A stretch of 64,000 nt of DNA from Panulirus ornatus (GCF_036320965.1 NC_092238.1:26053903-26117902); one strand, 5' to 3'. Positions 38,720 through 50,833 are shown, counted from the stretch's first letter. The notes: generated from the letters alone by a model not told the origin. Translations and numbers: made by a program.

Positions 38720-39269
38720 GTGAGTCGTGAGCCCGTTTTTCTAGTCCGTCTGGGGAAGAAAGGAGCACCACAGCATCTTATATGCAATGACTAGGTTGTA
38801 ATACATGTCACTATTCATAGGTGCAGGTCTAGTTGCTGATCCCTCACGCATTCGGAATATCAAGAAAAGAAACTCAGAGGCTGTAAGATAGTATGTTCGA
38901 TGATTATCATGCTCATTAGCAGTGACCACACAAGACAGTAACTGAGTTACGTAGGAAAGCCAGGTTTAAGGTATCCTTTACAACCAGCCAAGTTATGACG
39001 AAGAATCATTGGTGCTTAGAAAAAAAATGACATGATTCATTAACACTGTAAGATGGATCGTACTATAACTGAACAGGGTTAACAAACGTAAAGAGATTCT
39101 AAAGATATTTTTCTTTATACCAAAAGCAACAGGTATCTTATTTCTTATTCTGTCATATTCACCCAACTTCTTTCTCCTTGTTCTTTCCCTTTTATAATCT
39201 CAAAACTTATCCAAAAGAAAATGAAAGCGTTTTTCGGAAAACTTTTGTGGTTTTTCCTTTTTTCTCTGT
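38720..39269. other. unassigned DNA
   Basis: No recognised feature. Confidence 0.4.
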
Positions 39270-39450
39270 CCTCATCTTTCACCCTCGACAAAAGAACAAT
39301 CACTCCGTTGTTCTCAATACTTCTGTCTTTCAGAACCCTCCTCCACCAACCTACTTTCTGATGTTACTTAAGTCAGTCAGCCTTGGTCTACCTTTGTTCC
39401 CAGTGACATTTACTTCCTCTTCAATTTGTCAGGAATGTTACGTGTTATTC
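39270..39450 (-). mobile_element. possible LINE C-terminal relic
   Basis: The minus strand reads EVNVTGNKGRPRLT followed by NIRK-VGGGG. This resembles the GxRGRPRxxWxDxIR block near the C-terminus of RTE-like polyproteins. The similarity is short and no neighbouring block confirms it. Confidence 0.3.
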
Positions 39451-40885
39451 ATTTACAGACATCTGTCATGATTGTGTAAGATCAAGAGGGAGAAATGATG
39501 GTTCACTGTCATTAATGATGATTAGCCACAAATACTTTATGAAGGTCTTCATAGGCTTGACGTAGGCTGGGTCTGTGTATGAGTGAGTACAGTGTAGCAC
39601 ACAAGGGCAACACTCACACCCCAAACAGTAGAATAATAGAACAAGAATTAAGGACCGTCGAAACGTTGCTCTTCTTCAGATATTCACCATCGCCTCACTA
39701 CACCTAGCTCAAAGACCATCGGATCTTTAATAGTAGTCCTCACCCATGATTCATGTATTCAGGACAGTCAGAATATCCGTGCTAATATTCACCTCACCAG
39801 TGACGCATCACACACCACGCCAAGGGCGCCACCAGCACTTGTCCATGAATCATCGGACCACAAACATTGGGAACCGCCACAGCTTCTTACCAATACTCCT
39901 TCCTCACACCTTTCTGAAGACAAACAGAAAACGAAAAGTTTTCTTGTTCTGCTTGTAGCGTCGGCATCTGGTGATGAGACATGTAACCTTCGTTTAACAT
40001 CAAGTGAAAACGTATCACTATTAACTGATTGCCTAACACCTTGAAGGTATGTGAAAGCAATGATAATAAAAAAAAAAGATGATCCTTTATCTTGGAAGAA
40101 CTGAGGAGCAGAAATGATTAAATATCCGCAGCCAATTAGGATGGTAAATACAGATCATTTCTTATAATATGGAGATCTTGCATTAGAGTAATGGCTTCAG
40201 ATTACAAACCTTATATAAGAATTGGCCTCAGATCATCGAACTAAAGTACAAATTGGCATCAGATTATCGAAATGATATAGAAAAATAGCCATACATTAAT
40301 ATGTGGGGTAACACCTTTGATAATACCGGCTTTTGATCTGATCCTCGAGTCAACGAAGTTCACAGGTGAACACAAAGTTAGAACTCGACTTCCTGGAACT
40401 CCTCCGCCAGGGGAAAATGGCCCCCCCTGGCTTCATGAAGACTGGAAACCACCGCACTCAAGGGAACCCAGATGAGCCAGCGAAGTGGCGTCTTATATGT
40501 CCACCAGAAACTCGTAGACTCCTAATGAATGATCGGGATTACGGAGGGATGAATCTTAAGTGGCCCCAAGAGTGTTCTTAGAGGGGTCGGAAGCAGCCGG
40601 AATCATCACACGAAATGGCTGAACAGAAACTCTTGCTTTTATCATGATTAGCCAATCAGTTGAGCGCAGAGGTTGGTGGTCCTCCTCACTGGATCGTGAT
40701 TAACTCCCTCTCATCTCACTCAGTCTTGCCCTCAAGTCTTCAGTTCTGAGTCGCAACTTTCCCAACTGTTGCTGCAGATCCGTGACCCCTTAGCCTTTGG
40801 GGGGGAGGGGAAGGGAGAGAGTTAGTAAGATTTTTTTAATGCAACGCCACTGGTCCGTTTTCTTTGCTCACTGGGCTGCTAGGGT
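39451..40885. other. unassigned DNA
   Basis: No recognised gene. The open frame 40366-40581 (70 codons, ends PQECS) has no known motif. Confidence 0.45.
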
Positions 40886-40923
40886 TATATCTATCTATAT
40901 ATATATATCTATCTATCTATCTA

Positions 40924-41010
<87 letters not shown>
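40886..41010. repeat. compound (CTAT)n(AT)n microsatellite
   Basis: CTAT units (40886-40928) lead into a long AT array. Confidence 0.97.
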
Positions 41011-41339
41011 AAGTGCAGGGCCCTCAGCATCATGGAAATATAATCATTGTTGTATTGCTGGACATTTAAATTAGTGTAGAATAAGAAAATCCCAATTAGG
41101 TAACGTTCATAAAGATGTATTAAACTCCATATATATTATTTTCCTAAATATGTCATCCTTCCCTTTTTTATTATTTTTTTTTTGTTTTGTTATTAAACAA
41201 ATTTATAAACATCGTTCCCAATATCCCCTATGACAATTAGAGATTTTTGATAGTGAAAGTCTTACGTCTTTGAAGAATTCAGACGTGTATAGTTTGTGAT
41301 GCAAGCTAACCCTGGCTGTGTGAGTCTGTCTTGACGATG

Positions 41340-41875
41340 AAACAAGTAAATATTGAGGCATTGAATGAATCGTGCGAGGCATTGAATGAATCGTGCGAGG
41401 CATTGAATGAATCGTGCGAGGCAGTGAATGAATCGTGCGAGGCAGTGAATGAATCGTGCGAAGCGGTGAATGAATCGTGCGAGGCAGTGAATGAATCGTG
41501 CGAGGCATTGAATGAATCGTGCGAGGCATTGAATGAATCGTGCGAGGCATTGAATGAATCGTGCGAGGCATTGAATGAATCGTGCGAGGCAGTGAATGAA
41601 TCGTGCGAGGCAGTGAATGAATCGTGCGAGGCAGTGAATGAATCGTGCGAGGCATTGAATGAATCGTGCGAGGCAGTGAATAAATCGTGCGAGGCAGTGA
41701 ATGAATCGTGCGAGGCAGTGAATGAATCGTGCGAGGCAGTGAATAAATCGTGCGAGGCAGTGAATGAATCGTTCGAGGCATTGAATGAATCGTGCGAGGC
41801 AGTGAATGAATCGTACGAGGCATTAAATGAATCGTGCGAGGCAGGCCTGGTGCTACCGAGTGTAAAACAAGTAAA
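41340..41875. repeat. 21-bp minisatellite, about 24 units, with phased flanks
   Basis: The unit gaggcagtgaatgaatcgtg plus c repeats from 41355 to 41843 with no indel: gaggc recurs every 21 bases, 23 periods. A T/G alternation (cattg/cagtg) marks two unit types. Both flanks carry aaacaagtaaa, at 41340 and 41865, exactly 525 bases (25 x 21) apart. As 21 is seven codons, the plus strand is open for 198 codons (41331-41924) as a heptad EALNESC/EAVNESC. At least two minus-strand frames are also open, which argues against true coding. Confidence 0.95.
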
Positions 41876-42492
41876 CCATGAAACCACGACTAAACCCTGG
41901 GAAGTCTGGTGTTGTCGACCCTGAAATAAGAAAGCGGTGAACCCATGCATTGTATTCTTTCTAAGACCATTGTTTAATAATAGATGTGTCACTATATGTT
42001 TACCTTTCCAAGATCTATTCTTTGTTTTTCGTTGTATAATCTTTATATTATTGTTTAGTTCGTCAGTATACTGTGTGCATTGGAAGTCAGTCGAAATGTA
42101 GTTCAAAAATACGCCTGCAGGAGACTGTACAAAGCACTGGTATATAGAATGAAAGGAAATGTTAATAGGTTGAATTGCTTCCCATTATTTTTCTCTGCAT
42201 ACACAAAGCTGAGGATGACTTTATTCTCTTATGATGCTGACCTCTTGGAGGTGCTCAACCCCGCTGACCTCGGAGTTACGAGGCGACCTGCTGAACACAG
42301 TGTGAGGCCCTCACCTGCAGCAGTAACCATGTGGTCAACCCACTGCGCACATCCTGGAAATGTGGTAAAAAAAACAAATCCTAGACTCGGTGATGAACCT
42401 GAACGAAGCCGGGTTCATCTTGATATGTGAAGCAGTTCTGGAAAGTAGCGACTTTGAGTATGAGTTCCTCCCTGTCTGTGTGGCCGTTCGTC

Positions 42493-42493
<1 letters not shown>
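41876..42493. other. unassigned DNA
   Basis: No recognised gene; the open frame at 42080-42430 has no known motif. 41011-41339 is likewise blank. Confidence 0.45.

Positions 42494-42562
<69 letters not shown>
42494..42562. repeat. (GA)n microsatellite
   Basis: Pure GA array. Confidence 0.97.
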
Positions 42563-42564
<2 letters not shown>

Positions 42565-43093
42565 ATGGGACCGTCCCGACCCGTGTCTTTAAGGGAACCC
42601 CAACAGACTTATAAAGTAAGGCCAGGACGAGGTTAAGGTAAAGTATCTAAACTTTTGAGAGACAAAAGACTTCACCCTATTAACCTGAACGTGTCTAAAG
42701 TGCTCGTGGGAAAACGTGTCATGTTTTTACTAGTGGAAGAAACATTATCGTGAAGTGAACCAGCTTCTTACTTCCCAAGCGCTTATATTATTAATTAAAT
42801 GAATGCGTGTATACTCATGCCGCGTTCTTTTTTTTTTTCCCTTACCTGGAACTTAAGCTAAAATCTGGTGCTTAGCTTTTATTCTGGGCTCATAATTAAC
42901 ACGAATACACGATGACTGTTGCTTGATTTCGAACGGTCAAAGTTCATGGCTTTGATTCTCTTCAGTATTATCCATGTTTTTCTCGGCGTTATTAGCAGGT
43001 GTGCGAGGGAGAGAGAACGTAAATGGATTTCTTTACACTGTATATACACGCTGGACGTTTATACTTGTATTTATGTATATTCATTTATCATAC
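42563..43093. other. unassigned DNA
   Basis: No recognised feature. Confidence 0.45.
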
Positions 43094-43155
43094 TTAATCG
43101 CCGTCTCCCGCGTTAGCGAGGCAGCGCAAGGAAACAGACGAAAGAATGGCCCCAC
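43094..43155 (-). repeat. shared retroelement 3' module, copy 4
   Basis: Plus-strand text cgccgtctcccgcgttagcg then aggcagcgcaaggaaacaga is the complement of the module at 24015-24075. The hairpin arms are intact: CCCGC (43107-43111) and GCGAG (43116-43120) with loop GTTA. On the minus strand the tail reads gattaagtatgataaatgaa. An (CATA)n-like run follows on the plus strand to about 43260, matching the 3' UTR style of the LINE copy at 23930-24000. Confidence 0.8.
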
Positions 43156-43514
43156 CCACCCACATACATATGTACATACATAAACGCCCACACACGCACA
43201 TACACATACCTATACATTTCAACGTATACATACATATACATACATATGTACATATTCATACTTGCTACCTTTATCCATTCCCTTATACGTTCATTAATTC
43301 TTTTGATAATTCTCCTGACATTAGAACTGTAATTCAATGATATTGTGTTTCTCTTCTTTTCATCTGTGACAGTTCCAGAATAATTCTGATGTGGTTCACT
43401 TCCGTAGATAAGAGGATTATCCGGTGTCTCTCAAGGGCATACTGTCGCTCTAGGGGCTTGCTGGACGCCAAATAGTTTCTCCGATTTATGAAGGTAAAGA
43501 TATAACATATATGT

Positions 43515-44170
43515 GCTGACAATAGTGGTCAGTGCCTCGTGCTGACGGTGGTGGTAGTGAGCTTACCTTGTGCTGACGGTGGTGGTGCTGAACTGACTGT
43601 GCTGACGGTGGTGCTGAGCCTACCATGTGCTGACGGTGGTGGTACTGAGCCTACCTTGTGCTGACAGTGGTGGTACTGAGCCTACCTTGTGCTGACGGTG
43701 GTGGTACTGAGCCTACCTTGTGCTGACAGTGGTGGTACTGAGCCTACCTTGTGCTGACAGTGGTGGTACTAAGCCTACCTTGTGCTGACGGTGGTGGTAC
43801 TAAGCCTAACTTGTGCTGACGGTGGTGGTACTGAGCCTACCTTGTGCTGACGGTGGTGGTACTGAGCCTACCTTGTGCTGACAGTGGTGGTACTAAGCCT
43901 ACCTTGTGCTGACAGTGGTGGTACTGAGCCTACCTTGTGCTGACAGTGGTGGTACTAAGCCTACCTTGTGCTGACGGTGGTGGTACTGAGCCTACCTTGT
44001 GCTGACAGTGGTGGTACTGAGCCTACCTTGTGCTGACAGTGGTGATACTGAGCCTACCTTGTGCTGACAGTGGTGGTACTGAGCCTACCTTGTGCTGACA
44101 GTGGTGGTACTGAGCCTACCTTGTGCTGACAGTGGTGGTACTGAGCCTACCTTGTGCTGACAGTGATGGT
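43515..44170. repeat. 31-bp minisatellite, about 21 copies
   Basis: A 31-base unit starting gtgctgacagtggtggtact and ending gagcctacctt. Spacing is exactly 31 in the core (for example 43627 to 43658). Units alternate gacggtgg/gacagtgg and tgagcc/taagcc. The first few units at 43515-43620 are irregular. Both outermost units share a tggtcagt ending absent from the core units. Confidence 0.94.
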
Positions 44171-44951
44171 CAGTTTGTCGAGTGAGGCGTTCCCTTGCTT
44201 CAAGAGGATTCCCAACAGAAATATATCGCTTCTGATTGGTTTCCAGAGTGTCGAGGGCCGGATTAGATATGGCATCAGGGTGCTTGGTCCTCTCAGTGGA
44301 ATGAATGAGGCAATAAGGAAGAAGAAGAAGAGAGAGGGAAAAAAAGATGGACCTTGAAGTGACCCAGTCGCTGTGGCCACTTCCCTCCCAACAGGGACAC
44401 CCCCCTACACTATGACAACCGAAGACAAATCCCCTTCTGAATATGGATGTCCCCATACGGTATGGCATGGAAGCCAAGTCCCCTCCCATCTTTGGACGTA
44501 TTCCTACACCATGGCGCTAAGGCCAGCCGGCCACAATCACGTCTCTTGTTCTCGCGATTCCATATATTTAGCTCCGAATATTTCCGGTTAATTTCGAGTG
44601 GTCACTTCACCGCTGGAAACCATGTAACGAAGAAGCGACACGACGTCTGGAAACGAAATTCCCCACAAAAAAAGAGAAAAAAACCAGGTTGTATGTGTTC
44701 GACTTGTACATAGATCAGTTGGTTTTTATAAGGTCGTGTCTTTCTCGGGGAAGATGTTTTGACCCTTCCATTTTTTTTTCTATTTCTTTCACCTTTCTTG
44801 GCATCCATTCGATTTGTAGATCAGTCCGTAAATTCTTCTTTATGTAAATCATTCGTTTTGTGTGAGCTATCCCGGGCTGAGGGAAAGGAAAGGGAGAGAG
44901 ATAGAGAGAGAGTAAATCAGTGGGAGGCCTTGGGTAGGTAGCTCCTCCAGC

Positions 44952-44953
<2 letters not shown>
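44171..44953. other. unassigned DNA
   Basis: No recognised gene. A short interrupted GA run lies at 44894-44912. Confidence 0.45.

Positions 44954-45018
<65 letters not shown>
44954..45018. repeat. (GA)n microsatellite
   Basis: Pure GA array. Confidence 0.97.
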
Positions 45019-45019
<1 letters not shown>

Positions 45020-45138
45020 AGACGGCATATGTAAGGCTGGGGACGAAGAGTGTGGGAAGACATCAGTTGTGGGAGTCTTGGCTCAGGTCCTGTTAGGGAG
45101 GAATGTATTTATGGAAAGCAAAATGTTGGAGACGGGGT

Positions 45139-45905
45139 CCCCTAGAGCACGACGGTACGACCCCCTGAAGACGATGGCACGTCCCTTGAGCACGACGGTA
45201 CGACCCTTGAAGACGATGGTACGCCCCTAGAGCACGACGGTACGACCCTTGAAGACGATGGTACGCCCCTAGAGCACGACGGTACGACCCCCTGAAGACG
45301 ATGGTACGCCCCTTGAGCATGACGGTACGGCCCCCTGAAGACGATGGAACGCCCCTTGAGCATGACGGTACGACCCTTGAAGACGATGGTACGCCCCTTG
45401 AGCATGACGGTACGACCCTTGAAGACGATGGTACGCCCCTTGAGCATGACGGTACGACCCTTGAAGACGATGGTACGCCCCTTGAGCATGACGGTACGAC
45501 CCTTGAAGACGATGGTACGCCCCTTGAGCACGACGGTACGACCCTTGAAGACGATGGTACGCCGCTTGAGCACGATGGTACGCCTCTTGAGCACGACGGT
45601 ACGACCCTTGAACACGACGATACGACCCTTGAGCACGATGGTGCGCCTCTTGAGTACGACGGTACGACCCTTGAACACGACGGTACAACCCTTGAGCACG
45701 ATGGTACGCCCCTTGAGCATGACGGTACAACCCTTGAACACGATGGTACGCCACCTTGAGCACGACGGTACGACCCTTGAACACGATGGTACGCCACCTT
45801 GAGCACGACGGTACGACCCTTGAACACGATGGTACGCCACCTTGAGCACGACGGTACGACCTGCGAGCACGATGTTATAGCCCTTGATCCCGACGGTACG
45901 TACCG
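45139..45905. repeat. 21-bp/42-bp higher-order minisatellite
   Basis: Alternating 21-base monomers, acggtacgacccttgaagac and atggtacgccccttgagcat (one further base each), form 42-base dimers through about 45590. After that the monomers mix. From about 45740 a CCACCTTG version adds one base and shifts the phase. Plus-strand frames read DGTTLEDDGTPLEH repeats, and minus-strand frames are also open, up to 268 codons with mixed peptides. I regard it as a satellite-like array, not a gene. Confidence 0.94.
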
Positions 45906-46189
45906 TAGGTGTTATGACCTTTTCTTTGACCTGACCTATAAAGGTCAAATCTTAAGCTACGCCAACATACTCAAGGGTCGGACCGGCGTATTTAAAGAGT
46001 CAATCTTGCTGTAGAGGGAAAATGAATTCTTCGTTCTGAAAGGAAGTCTTAAGTGTGGATGATTGCATTTACCCTGTAAGGCGACCTTCACGAACTTAAA
46101 AGTGGGTCTGGAACATGGTTGAGGAAGTTCATCCTGATTAAGTATTTAAGTAATCAGGATGGAGCACAGTGAACGATTATCATCTTGCC

Positions 46190-46760
46190 GAAAAAAAACT
46201 TGAGGAATCGGTATGTGAGAAAGAATGGAAAGTTATCATTACGTTTAACCTACCGCCAGAGTCCCACTTTAAAAATACTAGTTAAGGAGACCAACTGTTT
46301 ACAATCAAGTGTTAGAATTGCTTTAAGCTTCATGGACGAAGAAATATTCATAGATCTGTTGAATGTCTTCAGTGAGGCCAAACCTAGAATTCGCCTCTTT
46401 AAGTTTGGTCGCCGCACCTACAGAAGCACAAAGAGCTAATAGAGAAGGTCTAAAGCAGATCAAACAAAAATGGTGCCTGAATGAGGAAAAATGAGTTAAA
46501 GTGAAAAACTAGAAGCCTTAGGTTTGCCTAATTTGGAAGAGAGAAGAGTGAGGGTTGACCTGATCACAAGATGTAGGTTTATAAAACGTACACAGTTAAC
46601 ATTTCTTCGAGAGATGTAAGGATGGAGCAGTTAGATGGCATAACATTAAATTGATCAAGGAAGAATTGAGGGATGAAGGAAATAAAATGAATGAAGACAT
46701 TCATGTAAATTAAGACAATTTAAAAATGTAATTGGTAACGGAGAATGAAAGAAGGGATTC
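46190..46760 (+). mobile_element. jockey/CR1-like LINE relic (RT thumb and C-terminus)
   Basis: An open frame to 46439 contains KILVKETNCLQSS then DEEIFIDLLNVF, equivalent to the KxxKxANRLxGxIRRSF...LDKEIFLxLYKxxVRPHLEY block of jockey/CR1-like enzymes. After stops at 46437-46442 the region reads KADQTKMVPE and, at 46509-46566, LEALGLPNLEERRVRVDLI, which matches the LxxLxLPxLExRRxRGDLI block very well. The following 180 bases decay quickly. Fragment order and spacing fit one element. Confidence 0.8.
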
Positions 46761-47222
46761 TGCCAGTATGAAATCCCCCTGCCGGTACAGTACAATTAAG
46801 CTGTAACAAATTAGGTAATTACACAAAACACTGAAACGCCATTAGACTCACTATACACCACCGTCACCACGCACACACACAACCACACTTCACCATGACG
46901 ACCTGACTCGTACACAACCTTCACAATCACAAAGAAAATGTAGTGAGTGTTAAATACACGTTCCAGTAACCAGCAATGGGATGGTTCTTCGAAGACTTTA
47001 ACTGGTGCTGTCGCCCTTCCAGTCATGGTATTTGGGGCCTTAACAACTCTTGCTCCAAGGACTAAGGTTCCTTGACGCGTGCAGAAGGAGATTTAGGGTT
47101 TCCCTATATAGGTTGGGGAAAGAAATTATTTTGGTAAGATGTGAGGCCAAGCACACCATGGTGCCAATTTGGTCATTGTGTCTTCAGAACATTTTCTTTT
47201 ACCTTAAAGGTTTAGTTTTCTG
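46761..47222. other. unassigned DNA
   Basis: No recognised feature. Confidence 0.4.
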
Positions 47223-47226
47223 CTAC

Positions 47227-47297
<71 letters not shown>
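47223..47297. repeat. (AC)n microsatellite
   Basis: Pure AC array. Confidence 0.97.
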
Positions 47298-47298
<1 letters not shown>

Positions 47299-47439
47299 CG
47301 TGAAGATTAACTGTACGAAAGAGATGATTAATGATACTAGTATTATATGACCCAAGAAATATAAACGTTACAACATCTATACGAGGATAACAATGAAGGC
47401 TTAGTTAAACTGGTAGATGAAGCGGTAGATCACACGCTA

Positions 47440-48000
47440 CTCAGGCATGGTAAAGTGCTTATATTTGGGCATTTCATTTATAAAGAGAATGAGTGGAGGA
47501 ATTGCAATTCTTATGGGGAGTGAGAGTTACGAAGACGCAATCCTTTACAGTGTATGGGAAAATTTGCGATATCACTATGTCAATGAAGACTTTGGGATGA
47601 GGGGGACTTATGTATTATCCTTGCGAGATCTTGTCTTCACGCATATTAGCATGAAGATATTGATAACATCACACATGATACACCAGTTGGATCCAAATTT
47701 TGTGATCATGTCATGTTTTACGAGTTCGATGACGTGAGAAGTGAGGAAGTTAAACCAGTAGAGATTAAGGGGAGAAACAACATTGCGATTGTGATTTTGT
47801 TAGAAGACAAGAAAGATTATATGAATCCCGTACACGGAATGATCACATAATCATTTGAGAATTATTACAGCATGATAAATACATGCGAATGGCCTTGCTT
47901 AGAAGCCAACACCAACTATTTCAAATGAAATGTGTATCAAGAAAACCTATCAAGTTTCCTCGTAAGGGAATCCAGACAAGATGATGACCTCACTCGGTGT
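47440..48000 (+). mobile_element. jockey-like LINE relic (endonuclease C-terminus and linker)
   Basis: The open frame 47447-47737 contains YVNEDFGMRGTYVLSLRDLV followed by FTH. This is equivalent to the xVxEPTRxRGxxxSLLDLVxT block of jockey-type endonucleases. In a shifted frame, TPVGSKFCDHVMFYEFDD (about 47680-47735) is the PxGxSDHxxxxFxF block with residues inserted. The linker continues with DYMNPVHGMIT and NYYSMINTCEWPCLEAN to about 47930. It has the same orientation as the RT relic 700 bases upstream, but in inverse domain order, so it is a second copy. Confidence 0.7.
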
Positions 48001-48951
48001 CTCCATCTGACCTTTGACCTATTCTGTATCTTCAGTCATGCCTGACGTATCTGAGGATTTGTTTTCTCTGGAAATATCGTACAGAAAACAGCAGACGAGT
48101 CCCATGGAATGAATACTAGATCTCACTGGGAGAGTAACTCTCAGGGAAAATGAATGGGGAAGTAGATATCTGCGGGAGGTGGCCGAGGATCTTTCATTGT
48201 AGAATTAATGATATTGTCCTGAGGGGAAACTCGCGAATATAATCAAGTATAAGAAGAAGGCTACGACAACTGGCTGATAGGTTTACTGGAGTCTTGTCAG
48301 GTTGAAATTACAATCATCACACTTTGCATAAATGTGAGTAGAAGGTTCGAACCCATTCACTGAGGCGTTGGGCATAATCATACATGCAGAATATAGAGGG
48401 AGCAACAGCGTCGCGTGAGTCGGAAAGGCAAGATTGAAGAGAGATGTTAGTGGAAGAGGAGAGTTGATAAGGTGGTCGGTAAGGGTTTTGATTCCACTCT
48501 GCACTTGAAGAGAAACATTCCATGTTGGCACTGACGACACCTCTGTACTGAGGCCCTAGTTACTCCCATGTATAAGCTATTGTAGGGTTGAATTACAGCG
48601 AGACACTGTATAGTCGGAGACAAGTGTGGTATGTAGGAGGAAATGGCATTTTTTGCAACGTTGAATTCAGTTTGATTAATGTTGAGCATTTGATTATAAT
48701 TGGAAATAACAGAGATGAAATTATGGTGTAAATACCATCACCATTTAGCTACTCTGTTCATTCCATTTTCTGTCTACGAATAATGTCGGTACTCGGTGGA
48801 GCTCTGGACGTTGCAGGGAATATCATGGATGCTGGTCGGAAACGAAGATTTATGTACAGTGGCAGAAGACAAGGAGAGGACAGACGGAAGACAAGGAGAG
48901 GTCAGACGGAAGACAAGGAGAGGACTAGTGAGGAAAAGTCGGAGAGGCTTA
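48001..48951. other. unassigned DNA with a 24-bp triplication
   Basis: No gene recognised. 48862-48928 carries three copies of a unit like cagacggaagacaaggagag. Confidence 0.5.
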
Positions 48952-48984
<33 letters not shown>

Positions 48985-49017
48985 TGTGTGTTGTGTGTGT
49001 GTGTGTGTGTGTGTGTC
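48952..49017. repeat. (GT)n microsatellite
   Basis: GT array with two interruptions. Confidence 0.96.
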
Positions 49018-49499
49018 TTGTGTCTATGTGTACATACACAGGATTATAGACTTGATACATACATACCTGGTTTAGAGATGTGGCAACACGAGTGTGAACC
49101 TCTCTCACCTGTAACACATGTAAATAGTAATCTCACACTGACCTACTCAATGCTACCAACTGTTATGGTCGGAATCCCATTTCCTGTTTGCTCCAGTGAA
49201 ACAAAAATAGATATTTTGAACTTATCGAGGACCCGGTAAAGCAATGAGAGCCGATGATTGAAACAGACAGCATCACGGGACGAAATTACACGATATGGAG
49301 GACAGAACACTTTAATGATAATTGAATTTGCCTCAGATGACGTTTTCTGAAGCATGCACCGAGATGAAGTGATTATCAATTAGCTAATGGGTGTGTACTG
49401 ACCGGATATTGAAATTAGGTCACTCTGTATGTTGGGCAATCGACCCAGACTCTGGTCCAGCGTCAGAGGGCTACTGTATTTCAGGTGTTATTCTGATAG

Positions 49500-49630
49500 G
49501 TGTTGTGTTCTTCAGGTTGTTATTGTTGTGTTTTTAAGGTTGTATTATTGAGGCTGTGTTCTTGAGGCTAATTGTTGTTATTGTTGTGTTTTTCAGGTTG
49601 TATTATTGAGGCTCTGTTCATGAGGTTGTG
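49500..49630. repeat. ~73-bp duplication
   Basis: Two copies of a block including gttattgttgtgtttttcag and gtattattgaggct, differing at several bases. The flanks at 49018-49500 and 49630-50789 are unassigned. 49870-50110 is a purine-rich (GGGAAGACAAA-like) stretch without a gene. Confidence 0.7.
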
Positions 49631-50788
49631 TATTCTGGCTTGCAAGATATTAAGTATTAAAGAAATGAGAAAACATTAATGTCCACCAGCCTCGGATGCA
49701 TGGACAGGAGAGCCAGGGGAGGGCCTGGGGCTGTGGAGAAGACAGCGAAGACCAGGAGGACAAAAGGAGACGAGTTGAATGTCATGGAGGACAGACAGGA
49801 AGACAAAAGAATGTAGAGAGATGATTCAACACTAGAGGAAGGGGCTGGAGAGGCTGAGTGCTGCTAATGGGAGGATCTGGTAGGGGGGACCAAATGTTGG
49901 TGGGGGGAAGACTTAAGGAGACCAGATGTTGATAGGAAAAGGGGAAGACAAAAGGGGCAACGGAAGAGGGAGGAACGGGGAGGGAATAGAGGATGCAGGA
50001 GGAAGACAGAGGGAGAGATGTAGGGGCATAGGGTAGAAGACAAAGGTGAGACAGGGCAGCTAAAGGTGGGGCAGGGAAGACAAAAACGGGATAGAGAAGA
50101 CAAAGAGACTACCAGTGAGAGACAGAGGACAAACAGTGAAACTTTACACGTCGGCATTCCATGAACCCAGATGACAACACGAATTTAATTGAAAGACATT
50201 CTTCACTTGGCGTTCCCCGGTGAGGTACTGTTGACTGTATAATATGCCTCGTTTAATTACATTAATTAAGACGTCAATTCATTTGACAGTGATCTCTGTC
50301 AGCTTATCTAGCCTGTTGACGTTTATGGTCCGTTTAATAGACGTAATTCAACAATTAACTAAGACATTAATTATCCAGGTTGTCCTTAGAACACATAAGT
50401 GGTACAACAACTTAGAGGTTTTTGCTTTTTATTCTCCCTTCGAATCATTCAGCAGATATTGAACCTCGCTCAAAACGTAATTACGACGTAATCTCTTGTT
50501 CAAGAAATTGTCCAATTAAGTTTCCAGGTTTTAATTGGCCAGAACACGAGTTGAATCGTTTAAAACTTATTCTCAGCGAGAGAAAACTTCCTCTCCGAAC
50601 GTAAATTGACCACTGAAACGAGACTTAGATCTTATGAGAACCTTAATCCCTGAGCACAAGTTAGTACTCGAAATCAGCATATTTCCTGAAGTGAATTGAA
50701 TTCCAGAGAGCAAATGAATTCCTGAACTCGATTTACGGAGGAGATAAGAGAGGAGAGAGGGATGGAGGGAGGGAGGGAGGGAGCCTGG

Positions 50789-50789
<1 letters not shown>

Positions 50790-50833
<44 letters not shown>
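50790..50833. repeat. (GA)n microsatellite
   Basis: Pure GA array, preceded by GGGA units. Confidence 0.96.

Noticed and set aside
41331..41924. 197-codon protein of EALNESC heptads
   Set aside because: Open frames exist on both strands because the unit is 21 bases; no start context or transcript evidence supports translation.
45093..45948. Minus-strand frames of 244 and 268 codons
   Set aside because: They are translations of the 21/42-base array with mixed peptides and overlap each other in different frames.
48335..48360. tRNA-like B box (ggttcgaaccc)
   Set aside because: No pairing acceptor, D or anticodon arms at the right spacing on either strand.
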